This document shows positions 35,721 through 45,196 of a stretch of DNA of 64,000 bases, one piece after another. Under the pieces are notes generated by a model. The model was given only the letters and a program-made list of their open reading frames with translations, searched no databases and was not told the origin of the DNA. Source of the stretch: Spongiihabitans sp963422685 (GTDB lineage Bacteria > Pseudomonadota > Gammaproteobacteria > Arenicellales > Poriferihabitantaceae); assembly GCA_963422685.1 (NCBI GenBank), contig OY730442.1:1612001-1676000 (forward strand), written 5' to 3'. The position numbers were made by a program, and so were the translations under genes. Positions within the stretch are counted from its first letter, which is position 1, and each line of letters opens with the position of its first letter.

Positions 35721-37004
35721 ATGACCGACCCCGCAGAAAAACTGGATGCCTATCTGGTCGGCGGCGCCGTTCGCGACCAGATTATGGGGCTTGCAGTAAA
35801 AGACCGTGACTGGGTAGTGGTGGGCGCGACAACGGAGCAGATGACGAGACTCGGATTCAAACGGGTCGGCAAAGACTTTCCGGTGTTTCTTCACCCTCAC
35901 AGCGACGAAGAGTTTGCCTTGGCACGGTCAGAACGAAAGACTGCAAAGGGATACCATGGCTTTGAATTCCACAGCGGCCCGGCGGTGACACTAGAGCAGG
36001 ACCTAAGTCGTCGCGACCTGACCATGAATGCCATTGCCATGGACAGGCAGGGTAATTTTGTCGACCCGCACCAGGGCCGGGCAGACATACACAACCGGCT
36101 TATCCGCCATGTGTCCGATGCGTTCAAGGAAGACCCGGTGCGAATACTGCGGGTCGCCCGTTTCGCGGCCCGGTTTGCCGGGCAGGGCTTCAATGTGGCG
36201 GCGGATACCCAGGCGCTAATGGCGGAAATGGTGGTGAATGGCGAAGTTGATGCGCTGGTGGCCGAGCGGGTATGGCAGGAACTGCGGTCCTGCCTGGGCC
36301 AAAAAAACTGCGCCCGATTTATCCGGGAGCTGAGAAACTGCGGCGCATTAAAAAAGATTATTCCCGAACTCGACGCCCTGTTCGGCATTCCACAAACCGC
36401 AAGGTATCATCCCGAAATTGATACCGGCATACATACATTGATGGCGCTGGACGCTGCCGATAACCTGGCGCTGGATCCGATGACTTTATTTGCGGTCATG
36501 GTTCACGACCTGGGAAAAGCATTAACACCAGAATCCGAATTGCCGGCGCATCGGGGGCATGAACGCAGAGGACTGAAGCCGATCAATCAATTATGTGATC
36601 GTTTCGGCGTGCCGGGTGATTATCGATCCTTCGCCCTGAAGGTGTGTGAATATCATCTGCATTGCCACCGAATAGACGAGCTGAAACCGGTCACGGTGAT
36701 GAAAGTACTGGAGCGGCTGGACGGCTTCAAAAAACCGGATTCGATTCGCCGGTTCGCATTGGCCTGCCTGGCGGACAAAAGAGGGCGAACCGGGCACGAA
36801 AATGCCAGCGATGAACAGATGCGATTGCTGCTGGAATATCATCGCGCCGCGCTGGCGGTGGATGCCGGCGCCATTGCCATGGAAACCAGGGCGAATCATT
36901 CCAGCCAGGCCAATGTGGGATTACGCATCAAAAGAGCGATTCGCCGGCGGCGCATTGCGGCTATCAGGCAGATAAAGGTGGAAAATAACGACCCCGGCAT
37001 TTAG
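35721..37004 (+). CDS. cca: CCA-adding tRNA nucleotidyltransferase with HD domain
   Basis: Adds or repairs the 3' CCA of tRNAs. 427 residues. Class II nucleotidyltransferase head YLVGGAVRDQIMGLAVKDRDWVVVG (catalytic DxD in VKDRDW), RRDLTMNAIAMD, the neck motif DPVRILRVARFAARF, and a C-terminal HD phosphohydrolase domain with HTLMALDAADNLALDPMTLF then MVHDLGKALTPES. This matches the E. coli-type multifunctional enzyme with phosphatase/phosphodiesterase activity. Confidence 0.95.
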   Translation: MTDPAEKLDAYLVGGAVRDQIMGLAVKDRDWVVVGATTEQMTRLGFKRVGKDFPVFLHPHSDEEFALARSERKTAKGYHGFEFHSGPAVTLEQDLSRRDLTMNAIAMDRQGNFVDPHQGRADIHNRLIRHVSDAFKEDPVRILRVARFAARFAGQGFNVAADTQALMAEMVVNGEVDALVAERVWQELRSCLGQKNCARFIRELRNCGALKKIIPELDALFGIPQTARYHPEIDTGIHTLMALDAADNLALDPMTLFAVMVHDLGKALTPESELPAHRGHERRGLKPINQLCDRFGVPGDYRSFALKVCEYHLHCHRIDELKPVTVMKVLERLDGFKKPDSIRRFALACLADKRGRTGHENASDEQMRLLLEYHRAALAVDAGAIAMETRANHSSQANVGLRIKRAIRRRRIAAIRQIKVENNDPGI

Positions 37005-37196
37005 GCGGTGACCATTTTGAGGGCGTCGATATGAGTGTCCATCATGTGCAGAGGCCTCTTGGCCTTATGCGGATTTCAACGCATTTGCGTAAATTACCGG
37101 TCAGGGTGCAAAGCATCGCCCTCCTGCAACGGGCCTGATATTCTGGTATAACCGGATTGCAAGTTGCCCACACACTTTATGCCCTGTAACCTGACG

Positions 37197-37619
37197 ATGA
37201 AAAAGTTCGATTCCCTGAGCGCCGCCCAGGTCAGCCATCTGCTTGCGGGTTTTGGCGTCAATCTGCTGGTGTCAGATGTTCGCAATACGGTGCTGTTTTT
37301 ACAGTCAATTTTTAATTTCACCGATTTACGCTGCTCCGGGGATTATGCGCTGCTCAGGCATCGGGATCATTATTATCAATTGCACTCGGACCAGACCTAT
37401 TCATCCCACCCATTATTGTCCGTGCTGCCCGAGTCCGGGCTGCGCGGGGCCGGCGTGGAACTGAGGCTGTTTCAGATGGACCCGGACAAGGCTGAAAGGA
37501 ACGCCATCGCTGGCGGGTATACGATGTTACAGTCCACAGCGGACAAACCCCATGGACTGCGAGAGTGTTTTATCCTCGATCCTGATGGATATTGCTGGGT
37601 GCCGTCGGTGAAAATTTGA
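37197..37619 (+). CDS. VOC superfamily (glyoxalase/dioxygenase-like) protein
   Basis: About 140 residues from the ATG at 37197 (MKKFDSLSAAQVSHLLAGFG). The pattern VNLLVSDVRNTVLFLQSIFNF near residue 20 and the ending LRECFILDPDGYCWVPSV are typical of one betaalphabetabetabeta pair of the vicinal-oxygen-chelate fold. Metal ligands cannot be assigned with confidence, so it may be non-catalytic. It is followed by the HAD phosphatase gene after 27 nt and may be co-transcribed. Confidence 0.75.
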   Translation: MKKFDSLSAAQVSHLLAGFGVNLLVSDVRNTVLFLQSIFNFTDLRCSGDYALLRHRDHYYQLHSDQTYSSHPLLSVLPESGLRGAGVELRLFQMDPDKAERNAIAGGYTMLQSTADKPHGLRECFILDPDGYCWVPSVKI

Positions 37620-37646
37620 CCGGTAGACGAAGCGGTATTACGCACA

Positions 37647-38372
37647 ATGATCAAGGGTGTTTTATTCGACAAGGACGGCACGCTTCTGGATTTCAATCGC
37701 ACCTGGCTGGGCCCCTATCGACAGGCGGCAAACTATATTTCGGCGTATATGGCCCAGCCGGAGCTTGGCCAATCCTTAATGCGGGCGGGCGGATTCATCG
37801 CCGAATCTGAAAGCTGGCGCAGTGATTCTTTACTGGCATCGGGCAGCAACGCGCAAATTCTGGATTTCTGGTCCGGGGAAATAGGTCAACCCATCGCTGG
37901 AGACCACCTGTCCCGCATAAAAACAATATTTGCCCGCGCCGCAAACCATCACGTTCCTGCACTGGATGACCTGCCCGGATTTCTGCAAGGCTTAACAGCA
38001 CAGGGTATGGTTTTAGGCGTGGCGACCATGGATGACGAAGAAAATGTCCGCGGGATGCTGGCCAGCCTTCAGTTGACCGAATACTTCGATTTTGTTTGCG
38101 GCGCGGACAGCGGGCACGGGGTGAAGCCGGAAGCCGGAATGGTGCACGCATTTTGCAGCGCCTGTGCGCTTTCCCCCGGGAATGTGATGATGGTTGGCGA
38201 CAGCCCGAAGGATTTGCACATGGGCAGGAATGCAGGGGTGGCGTATTGTGTCGGGGTATTGACTGGCGCGCATGGTCGTGGCGAGCTGGCGCAGTACGGT
38301 GACTATGTATTTGACAACATTTCCGGTTTGCAGCGGTTGTTGGAGACCGAAAGCCCGATAGCGGACGGATGA
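37647..38372 (+). CDS. HAD-family phosphatase (phosphoglycolate phosphatase-like)
   Basis: 241 residues. Motif I LFDKDGTLLDFNRTW with nucleophile Asp8, motif II LGVATMDDEENVRGML near 128, motif III Lys in GVKPEAGM, motif IV VMMVGDSPKDLHMGRNAGVA near 180. An alpha-helical cap lies between motifs I and II as in Gph/PGP-type subfamily I enzymes. The usual Ser/Thr of motif II is TM, consistent with activity. Substrate unknown. Confidence 0.85.
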   Translation: MIKGVLFDKDGTLLDFNRTWLGPYRQAANYISAYMAQPELGQSLMRAGGFIAESESWRSDSLLASGSNAQILDFWSGEIGQPIAGDHLSRIKTIFARAANHHVPALDDLPGFLQGLTAQGMVLGVATMDDEENVRGMLASLQLTEYFDFVCGADSGHGVKPEAGMVHAFCSACALSPGNVMMVGDSPKDLHMGRNAGVAYCVGVLTGAHGRGELAQYGDYVFDNISGLQRLLETESPIADG

Positions 38373-38424
38373 TGATAATCGTTTAAGGAAGTTCACCTGT
38401 TGCTGGATAATGATAATATTATGC
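38368..38424. promoter_or_regulatory. Two Fur-box-like sites upstream of msrB
   Basis: GATGATGATAATCGTTT at 38368-38384 and GATAATGATAATATTATGC at 38406-38424 both resemble the GATAATGATAATCATTATC consensus; the second matches its first 12 bases exactly. They lie between the HAD gene stop and msrB (start 38554). Iron-dependent control of msrB is suggested but unproven. Confidence 0.45.
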
Positions 38425-38553
38425 AAAAAGCCATGCCGCTGACAGGTATGATTTTGGTGCCGGATTTTGATGATTTTCCGCCCGGATTCGGTGCTGGCAC
38501 AAAGCAGCAACCACAATAAAATATTTAAACCTGAAACTACCCGGAGTGATCAG

Positions 38554-39030
38554 ATGTCAGAAACCAGTCGATCTTCAGAGGCCGCGAATTCCTGTACCAA
38601 ACCTTCATTGACGGAGCTGAAGGCGCGATTAACCGACATACAATTTCAGGTTACCCAGGAGGATGCCACGGAAAGACCGTACAGCAATCAGTACAATAAT
38701 GAAAAAAGGGCAGGCATCTATGTTGATATCGTCAGCGGTGAACCCTTGTTTTCGTCCGGGCACAAATTTGATTCCGGCACAGGCTGGCCAAGTTTTTACC
38801 AACCCCTGGATGTGGGCAATGTGGTAGAAAAAACCGATTACAAATTGCTGTTTCCCAGAACAGAAGTAAGAAGCGCAAAGGCCGACTCGCATTTGGGCCA
38901 TGTTTTTAAAGATGGGCCGGCGCCGACCGGATTACGTTACTGCATCAACTCGGCCGCGATGCGCTTTATACCGAAAGAAGAACTGGCTGAAGCCGGTTAC
39001 CCGCAATACGCCGGGTTATTTCAGGAATGA
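38554..39030 (+). CDS. msrB: Methionine-R-sulfoxide reductase MsrB
   Basis: Repairs oxidised methionine (R isomer). 158 residues from ATG at 38554, chosen for its GGAG ribosome site 7 nt upstream. Family motifs FSSGHKFDSGTGWPSFYQPL, DSHLGHVFKDGPAP and RYCINSAAMRFIP with the catalytic Cys are intact. The two CxxC zinc pairs of many MsrBs are missing, so this is the zinc-free form. Fur-like boxes upstream suggest a link to iron or oxidative stress. Confidence 0.94.
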   Translation: MSETSRSSEAANSCTKPSLTELKARLTDIQFQVTQEDATERPYSNQYNNEKRAGIYVDIVSGEPLFSSGHKFDSGTGWPSFYQPLDVGNVVEKTDYKLLFPRTEVRSAKADSHLGHVFKDGPAPTGLRYCINSAAMRFIPKEELAEAGYPQYAGLFQE

Positions 39031-39076
39031 AGCGATTCGCGCAATGGCAGGGTGAAAATAAAATTAGGACAGGACC

Positions 39077-40246
39077 CTAATCCCTGCGCAGGCGGTCACG
39101 CACGGCGATCGGGGTTGGATATTTGGCGACTATCCAATACGCAGACACGATAAAAGTAATAATCGTTGCCAACTGAACCAGGTTAAAAGCATCCAGGGTG
39201 ATCAGCCCGTTTTGCTGGGCGACGAATACCACCAGCAACGAAAATTCACTCAATTGCCCCAGGCGCACACCGGTTTCCCACGCCAGCTTATTGGTCTCGG
39301 ATTGTTTCACCAGCAGGTATTTATAGACCACCGGCTTGATGATCAACAGCGTGACTGCGATCAGGGCGGCCGGAACAATTACGCCGGATGCGGCCGCAAT
39401 GTCGAAACCGGCGCCCAGCCCAAAGAAAAACATGACCAGGAAAAAATCTCGCAGCGGCTTGAAACTTTCTGCTATGTGCAGGGCGATTGGGCTTGAGGCG
39501 ATGGCAACGCCAGCGGCGAACGCGCCAATCTCATAGGACAACCCCATCGTTTCGGCAAGCTGTGCTATGCCCAGACACCAGCCTATGGTCAACAGAAATA
39601 CGTATTCGGCAATTCGGTCGAATCTTAAAAATAATGCAAGTACGATATAGCGATGTCCGAACCACGCAATGGTAGCCAAAGCGGGCAGGGCTAAAAACAA
39701 CCGCATTATGTCGATGATGGGCAGCTCGCCCCGACCATAACCCTGAATTACCAGCATGGCGATAATCGCGATCAGATCCTGAAGAAGCAAAATACTGATG
39801 ATTACTTCGCCGGTGTGGCGGTGGTGAAGGACAGTGGTCGGCAGCAGTTTCAAGCCGATAATGGTGCTGGAAAAAGAGGCCGCCACGCCAATAATAATGA
39901 TGTCAGCCATTGCGAAGCCGAATGTCCAGGTCATTGCACCGGCCACACCGCCGAATGTCAGCGTGCAGAAAAGCGTCACCAGGGTGGTTTCCCTGAGCAG
40001 TTGAAACAATTTCTGCGGAGATAAATTCAAACCCAGCAGAAACAGCAAAAATATGATTCCAATCCGCGCAATATCCTGAATCAGTCTCGCATCGGTGACC
40101 AGTGCAAACCCCCAGGGCCCGAGTATGGCGCCAAGCGCAAGGTATGCCACCAGCATGGCCTGGCGCATATACAATGCCGCAGTGGCCAGCAACGCGGCAC
40201 CGCTGAATATCAAAAATATCGAGAACAGAATGGAGTCAGTATGCAC
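39077..40246 (-). CDS. CPA2-family cation:proton antiporter (Kef-like membrane domain)
   Basis: 389 residues, nearly all membrane: about 12 helices covering the Na+/H+ exchanger domain of KefB/KefC-type proteins, with LLLFLLGLNLSPQKLFQL near 68 and a conserved ILLLQDLIAIIAML helix near 150. The C-terminal RCK/TrkA-N nucleotide-binding domain of true Kef channels is absent. Probably a K+ or Na+/H+ antiporter. Start ATG at 40246. Confidence 0.9.
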   Translation of the reverse strand: MHTDSILFSIFLIFSGAALLATAALYMRQAMLVAYLALGAILGPWGFALVTDARLIQDIARIGIIFLLFLLGLNLSPQKLFQLLRETTLVTLFCTLTFGGVAGAMTWTFGFAMADIIIIGVAASFSSTIIGLKLLPTTVLHHRHTGEVIISILLLQDLIAIIAMLVIQGYGRGELPIIDIMRLFLALPALATIAWFGHRYIVLALFLRFDRIAEYVFLLTIGWCLGIAQLAETMGLSYEIGAFAAGVAIASSPIALHIAESFKPLRDFFLVMFFFGLGAGFDIAAASGVIVPAALIAVTLLIIKPVVYKYLLVKQSETNKLAWETGVRLGQLSEFSLLVVFVAQQNGLITLDAFNLVQLATIITFIVSAYWIVAKYPTPIAVRDRLRRD

Positions 40247-40447
40247 CGTATTGGCCGGTCAATTATTGATCTGATGTTTGCGGTATTGCGGTTTTGCTGT
40301 CAGTTTCAATGTTTTTTTACCCGCACTATAATGCGGCTTCACACCAGACGGAGATGAAAAATGATCGCGCCGTGATTGCCGTTTCCGCGCAATGAGGCAA
40401 GTTCGGCCACGCTACAATATCACTATATTTTTACCGTTTGTATATTG

Positions 40448-40948
40448 ATGACCAACAAAACAAACCTGACGCATTTTAACCAGCAGGGTGAAGCCCACAT
40501 GGTTGACGTGGGAGAAAAAGAAATCACCCGGCGCAGCGCAGTGGCCGAAGGTCGTATCGTCATGGCGCGCACCACCATGGAAATGATTCAGCAGGGCGGG
40601 CACAAAAAAGGCGATGTGCTGTCCATCGCCCGGATTGCCGGAATTATGGCGGCCAAGCGTACCGCAGAACTGGTGCCGCTTTGTCATCCGCTCAGGCTGA
40701 CAAATATCCGTATCGATCTGGAGTTCGACCCGCAGAATCCCGCAGTGGTGTGCAAGGCCACCACCCGCACCACGGAGCGAACCGGTGTGGAAATGGAGGC
40801 CTTGACAGCGGTTCAGGTGACGTTGTTAACCATATACGATATGTGCAAAGCCATAGACCGCGGCATGGAAATGCACAGGATTCGATTGCTGCACAAGTCC
40901 GGTGGCAAATCCGCAGACTGGAACAGAGCAGATCATGGGCCAGGGTGA
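40448..40948 (+). CDS. moaC: Cyclic pyranopterin monophosphate synthase MoaC
   Basis: Second step of molybdenum cofactor synthesis. About 166 residues from ATG at 40448 (MTNKTNLTHFNQQGEAHMVD). Conserved MVDVGEKEITRRSAVAEGRI, AAKRTAELVPLCHPLRLTNI with the catalytic His, and DMCKAIDRGMEM are present. The frame opens 24 codons upstream without support. moeA follows 52 nt downstream on the same strand. Confidence 0.95.
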   Translation: MTNKTNLTHFNQQGEAHMVDVGEKEITRRSAVAEGRIVMARTTMEMIQQGGHKKGDVLSIARIAGIMAAKRTAELVPLCHPLRLTNIRIDLEFDPQNPAVVCKATTRTTERTGVEMEALTAVQVTLLTIYDMCKAIDRGMEMHRIRLLHKSGGKSADWNRADHGPG

Positions 40949-41000
40949 TAGACTGGACGACAGGTTGGGCCAGACATCAGGCGTGTGAAAAGGGCCAATA

Positions 41001-42263
41001 ATGTTTTCCTGTGATTCCGACCCCAATGCCATAACCGTCGGTCAGGCAACCGCGCATATCAGGGAGAATATCTTTGCAGTCACCGAAAGCGAACCGGTGG
41101 AGGTGTATTGCGCATTGACAAGAGTCACCGCCGAGGATGTCACCAGCACCGTGAATGTGCCTAACCACACCAATTCTGCGATGGATGGCTATGCGCTGAA
41201 AGCGGCTGATTTGCCGCAAAATCGGGTACAAAACGGTATATATGCGCAGCCCGGGCGATTCAGATTGATCGGCGCATCATTCGCCGGCGCCGCATACCAC
41301 GGCACGGTAGAGCGGGGTCAATGCGTGCGCATTATGACCGGCGCGGTGCTGCCGGCCGGTACGGACACGGTGGTCATTCAGGAGAATGTCAGGCTTGAAG
41401 GCGATGTGGTAGTGATCTTGGCAGCAGGCCAGGCAGGCGCCAACGTGCGCTATGCTGGCGAAGACCTCAAGACTGGCGACGTGGCCATACCGGCCGGGAT
41501 AAAACTTGGCGCATCGCACTTGGGGCTGGCTGCGTCTTTGGGCCTGTCCCGGTTAAATGTGCTGCGCCGCCCACGGGTGGCGTATTTTTCCAACGGCGAT
41601 GAACTCCGGCCGGTGGGAATGCCGCTGGGACCAGGCGAGGTATATGACTCCAATCGCTATACCCTGCATGCCATGTTGAGTGAGCTGGGCGTGGAGCAGG
41701 TAGATCTGGGCATCGTCAAAGACCACCCGGATGCCATAGCCGATGCTTTTATCGCCGCCGCCAGGGAGGCGGATGTGGTGATTACCACCGCGGGTGCATC
41801 GGTCGGGGACGCGGATTATGTCAAGCAAACCCTGCATAAACTGGGACAGGTGGACTTCTGGAAAGTGGCGGTAAAACCCGGGCGCCCCATGTCTTTTGGC
41901 AAAATCGGCGACAGCCTGTTTTTCGGACTGCCCGGCAATCCGGTATCGGCAATGGTTACCTTTCAGGTATTTGTTAAACCGGCAATAAAACTGCTGTGCG
42001 GTGAAAAGTACAATGTGCCGCTGGTATTGAAAGTCAGAACGTGCACGGACTTGAAAAAACGCCCGGGGCGAATGGAATATCAACGCGGTATTTTGTCTGT
42101 GGACGAGAATGGTGAAACCGTTGTCAGCTCCACCGGCGAACAGGGTTCGGGAATTTTGAGCTCCATGAGCCGCGCCAATTGTTACATCGTATTATCCGAT
42201 GAATCAGCCGGCGTCGCCGCGGGCGATTGGGTTGAGGTACAGCCGTTTGACCACAGCGCCTAA
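41001..42263 (+). CDS. moeA: Molybdopterin molybdenumtransferase MoeA
   Basis: Inserts molybdate into adenylated molybdopterin. 420 residues, full length. TSTVNVPNHTNSAMDGYALK near 50, RIMTGAVLPAGTDTVVIQE near 110, ITTAGASVGDADYVKQTL near 258 (MoCF-type GGxS-like site), and FFGLPGNPVSAMVTFQVFV near 315 are family signatures. Its 3' end overlaps the next gene. Confidence 0.95.
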   Translation: MFSCDSDPNAITVGQATAHIRENIFAVTESEPVEVYCALTRVTAEDVTSTVNVPNHTNSAMDGYALKAADLPQNRVQNGIYAQPGRFRLIGASFAGAAYHGTVERGQCVRIMTGAVLPAGTDTVVIQENVRLEGDVVVILAAGQAGANVRYAGEDLKTGDVAIPAGIKLGASHLGLAASLGLSRLNVLRRPRVAYFSNGDELRPVGMPLGPGEVYDSNRYTLHAMLSELGVEQVDLGIVKDHPDAIADAFIAAAREADVVITTAGASVGDADYVKQTLHKLGQVDFWKVAVKPGRPMSFGKIGDSLFFGLPGNPVSAMVTFQVFVKPAIKLLCGEKYNVPLVLKVRTCTDLKKRPGRMEYQRGILSVDENGETVVSSTGEQGSGILSSMSRANCYIVLSDESAGVAAGDWVEVQPFDHSA

Positions 42264-42852
42264 TCCAGACCTCCAGCGATGGAATAAAAAATACGACAGG
42301 CAGAAAAGCCGCAACGGATTGACAGTTGACCCGGCCGGCGAGCCCGAGTTACTGCAATATGGGCATCTGCTTGACGGCACTGGTCTGGCCATAGAAGCAG
42401 CCTGTGGAAAAGGACAAAATGCCTTGTATCTGGCCAGCCTGGGATACCAGGTCATAGCTTGCGACGGTGCGTATTTTGGCCTGGAAATATGCCATCGCTC
42501 GGCGCGGCGTCTGGGATTGCCAGTTTCTGCGCTGGTCTGCGACCTCGAAGTGTTCGCGTTGCCCGAAAGCGCATTTGGTCTGGTTTCTGTTGTGCGTTAT
42601 TTGCATCGACCCCTGTTTAATCAATTGAAATCTACAGTTGCGCCCGGCGGCCTGATTTTTTACAAGACTTTTAATACGCATTTTCTTTCCCGGAATCCAG
42701 ACTTTAATCCAGATTATGTGCTGCAAACTGGCGAATTGAATCGGGTTTTCTCAGACTTTGAAATACGCGCATCGGATTTCGGATCGACCATGGATGGATC
42801 AAATGCGCCCACTCCCACGAGTTTTATACTCGCTAGGCGCCCACCTGGATAG
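42247..42852 (+). CDS. Class I SAM-dependent methyltransferase
   Basis: About 201 residues from a TTG at 42247, preceded by GAGG at 8 nt; a longer frame from ATG 42199 would overlap moeA by 65 nt. The start LTTAPNPDLQRWNKKYDRQ and AIEAACGKGQNALYLASLGY (motif I) with VIACDGAYFGLEIC (motif II acid) resemble TehB/thiopurine-type methyltransferases. Substrate unknown. Overlap with moeA suggests coupled expression. Confidence 0.8.
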   Translation: MTTAPNPDLQRWNKKYDRQKSRNGLTVDPAGEPELLQYGHLLDGTGLAIEAACGKGQNALYLASLGYQVIACDGAYFGLEICHRSARRLGLPVSALVCDLEVFALPESAFGLVSVVRYLHRPLFNQLKSTVAPGGLIFYKTFNTHFLSRNPDFNPDYVLQTGELNRVFSDFEIRASDFGSTMDGSNAPTPTSFILARRPPG

Positions 42853-43116
42853 CGTGCGAATAATGCGCTCCTGACGGCGTGAACGGGTATAAGGCTTTTT
42901 ACCACTATGGTCGGATCAGTTAGGGTTTGTCGGGCCGCAACAGCAGGCGTTTTATAACCGGGTTTTATAACTAAGGCCCATTGCCGCATGTGCGGATGCG
43001 GATATCCTGCGCCCTGGATTATTAGCTGACATAGTTGCCAGGTAATTTAATTGTGTCTAAACTTTGGCCGAAACTTTAGCCGAAACCTGCCCGCGAACTG
43101 CAAACCGGAATGATTG

Positions 43117-43832
43117 ATGAATATACAAATAATACAATCCTACGTTGACATATACAAAAATAACTTTGACTGTATAAACGAGAAAAAAAACGAGATTTAT
43201 AAATGGAAAGCCGTGAAATATTTCCGGGACAATTGGAACCTGGATGCAGAGGACTTGCACGCAATGCTGGCAGATGCCCTGGATCCGAAAAATGATGAAG
43301 AATCTGCTTGATTCAGGCCAGTATTTCCCAACCAAAATGCTACTTTATAATACGCAAAAAAAATCCGGAAAAAATCCGCACGCTTCTCCGCGATCTTTTT
43401 ACTGAAGCACAGAATGTTACCGCCCGGATTGAGACCTTTCGTTGTCGCTTTAAAAGACTTAACAAAAAGAATTTTCCCAACACCAATGATTACCAGGACC
43501 ACAGAGCGATCAGCGTTTATCTGGCATTACGATTTCCTGAAAACTATTTCTTCTATAAATTTCAAATGTTCAAAGCCTTTACAGAAAAGGTTTGCCACAG
43601 TTATACGCCCATTCCAGGGAAGATTGATAACGTCATACAATTTTATTGTGTTTGCAAATATTTGCGGGACAACTACTTGTCCAAAGACGAAGAATTATTA
43701 GAGCAGCATAGAAACAGCATAGATAACGACTGCTACCCTGACCATGATCTGAATATTCTCACCCAGGATTTTGTTTTTGCCGTTGCGGAATATCTGGATT
43801 TAAACAATTTAGAGCCAGAGACTGCGGGTTGA
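43117..43832 (+). pseudogene. Remnant of an McrB-like AAA-type restriction gene (N-terminal domain only)
   Basis: Three frames in order give one recognisable domain. Frame 1 (43117-43311): YKNNFDCINEKKNEIYKWKA followed by VKYFRDNWNLDAEDLHAMLA. A second frame around 43291-43345 reads KNLLDSGQYFPTKMLL. A third (43350-43832) reads KKNPEKIRTLLRDLF, then YQDHRAISVYLALRFPENYF and LTQDFVFAVAEYL. This matches the N-terminal helical domain placed before the AAA GTPase of McrB-type proteins (family knowledge, not a search). Two frameshifts break it and the ATPase domain is missing. Confidence 0.65.
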
Positions 43833-44260
43833 AGCCAGGTACTATAAAACGGTTCGGCCCAGGCTTTGCGGATGGCATGATTTCGTAATAATCATCCCGG
43901 CTTGCGTGCGCAGCATCAGCCACATTAACGCAGCGGATAAATGCGCCATCGCCGCCCTGGGATTAGGCCTGATCCCATCGCCCCGACCTGGTGCGGGTGC
44001 GCCTGGATTAATATGCCGGGCGGGGTCGGCAGTTTGCTTAATGCCCCGGGGAATTCCCGGCGCAGCCCCAGAGTGACGCAATGGATCTTAATGCCCAACC
44101 ATAAATAAACGCCTTCTGTGGTTTCCCGCACCGTGACATCGGTATTTTATGGAAAATGCGCGAAAGTATAGGAATCCTGGTTTTTATTGCTGGTTCAAAG
44201 CCGCATAATTGTCTGCTTTATCTAATATAGCGGGCAATTGCCGATAATTATCGATAAACC
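43833..44260. other. Intergenic region before the SDR gene
   Basis: 428 nt without a supported gene. It may contain the degraded remainder of the McrB-like gene, but I recognise no AAA motifs in any frame. Only the last 20-30 nt, before the ATG at 44261, look like a leader. Confidence 0.45.
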
Positions 44261-45013
44261 ATGACTGACAGAGCAATTGTGGTAACCGGATCATCCTCTG
44301 GAATCGGCGCAGCGGTATGCAGAAGGCTGGCCAAATCCGGGCGCGGGATGCTGGTGCATGGCCGTCACAATCGGTCAGGATGCGATGCGGTGGCGGCGCA
44401 AATCGTTGCGGCCGGGGGCCGGGCCAGTGTTATTCTCGGCGATTTATCCGCGCAAGGCGTTGCGGAACAAATCATTCAGCACGCCGTCAGGCAATTCGGA
44501 CAGCTCGACTGGTTGGTTGCCAATGCCGGATTTCCGGTTTTGCAGTCGCTGGATGACGGCGGGCGGGAAGACATGGAATACGCATTCCGTGGCAACCTGT
44601 TCAGCTTTTTCGACCTGGTGCAGGCGGCCAGACCGCATCTGGTAAAATCGGATCAGCCCAGAATCGTGGCCCTGGGCAGCTTCACCGCAAACCTGTTTCG
44701 CACGGATATGCGCAGTTTCCCTATATCCAGCGCCTCCAAGGGCGGGCTGGAAACCATGGTGCGTGGACTGGCGCTGGAATTATCCGGGGATGGCATAACG
44801 GTAAATTGCATTATTCCGGGCTACATAAAAAAGGATGCAGGAACCCGGGACGCGGTGCCGCTTGAAGAGTTCGAAGAAATAATCAGACGCATACCGCTGG
44901 GTCGGGTAGGAATGCCGGATGAAGTGGCCGCCGCCATTGAGTTTTTACTGTCCGCCGATGCGGCGTATATCACCGGTCAGATGTTGCACGTAAACGGCGG
45001 TTTGGTGATTTAA
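44261..45013 (+). CDS. Short-chain dehydrogenase/reductase, catalytic Tyr replaced
   Basis: 250-residue Rossmann-fold protein. Cofactor site VTGSSSGIGAAVCRRLAKSG (TGxxxGIG), NAG motif VANAGFPVLQ near 88, catalytic Ser in IVALGSFTANL near 140, and the C-terminal ITGQMLHVNGGLVI. The active-site YxxxK reads SSASK (TCC at the Tyr codon), so the proton-donating Tyr is missing while Lys is kept. HGRHN after strand 2 suggests NADP(H) preference. It may be a non-classical or inactive SDR. Confidence 0.88.
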   Translation: MTDRAIVVTGSSSGIGAAVCRRLAKSGRGMLVHGRHNRSGCDAVAAQIVAAGGRASVILGDLSAQGVAEQIIQHAVRQFGQLDWLVANAGFPVLQSLDDGGREDMEYAFRGNLFSFFDLVQAARPHLVKSDQPRIVALGSFTANLFRTDMRSFPISSASKGGLETMVRGLALELSGDGITVNCIIPGYIKKDAGTRDAVPLEEFEEIIRRIPLGRVGMPDEVAAAIEFLLSADAAYITGQMLHVNGGLVI

Positions 45014-45196
45014 AGGAATAATGATCACCGTGCTCAATGCCGCGTCCGACTAACCCTGTGCACAACATGGTTGAAATAATCTGAATTCATTCCATAATCA
45101 GCATGGATGCGCTGTTTTGATAGTCAAAACCCCGCCATCAAAAATATCGAAAGGCTACCCGCTGCCAAGCCACATTAAAATTGAGCCGGTCAGAAA

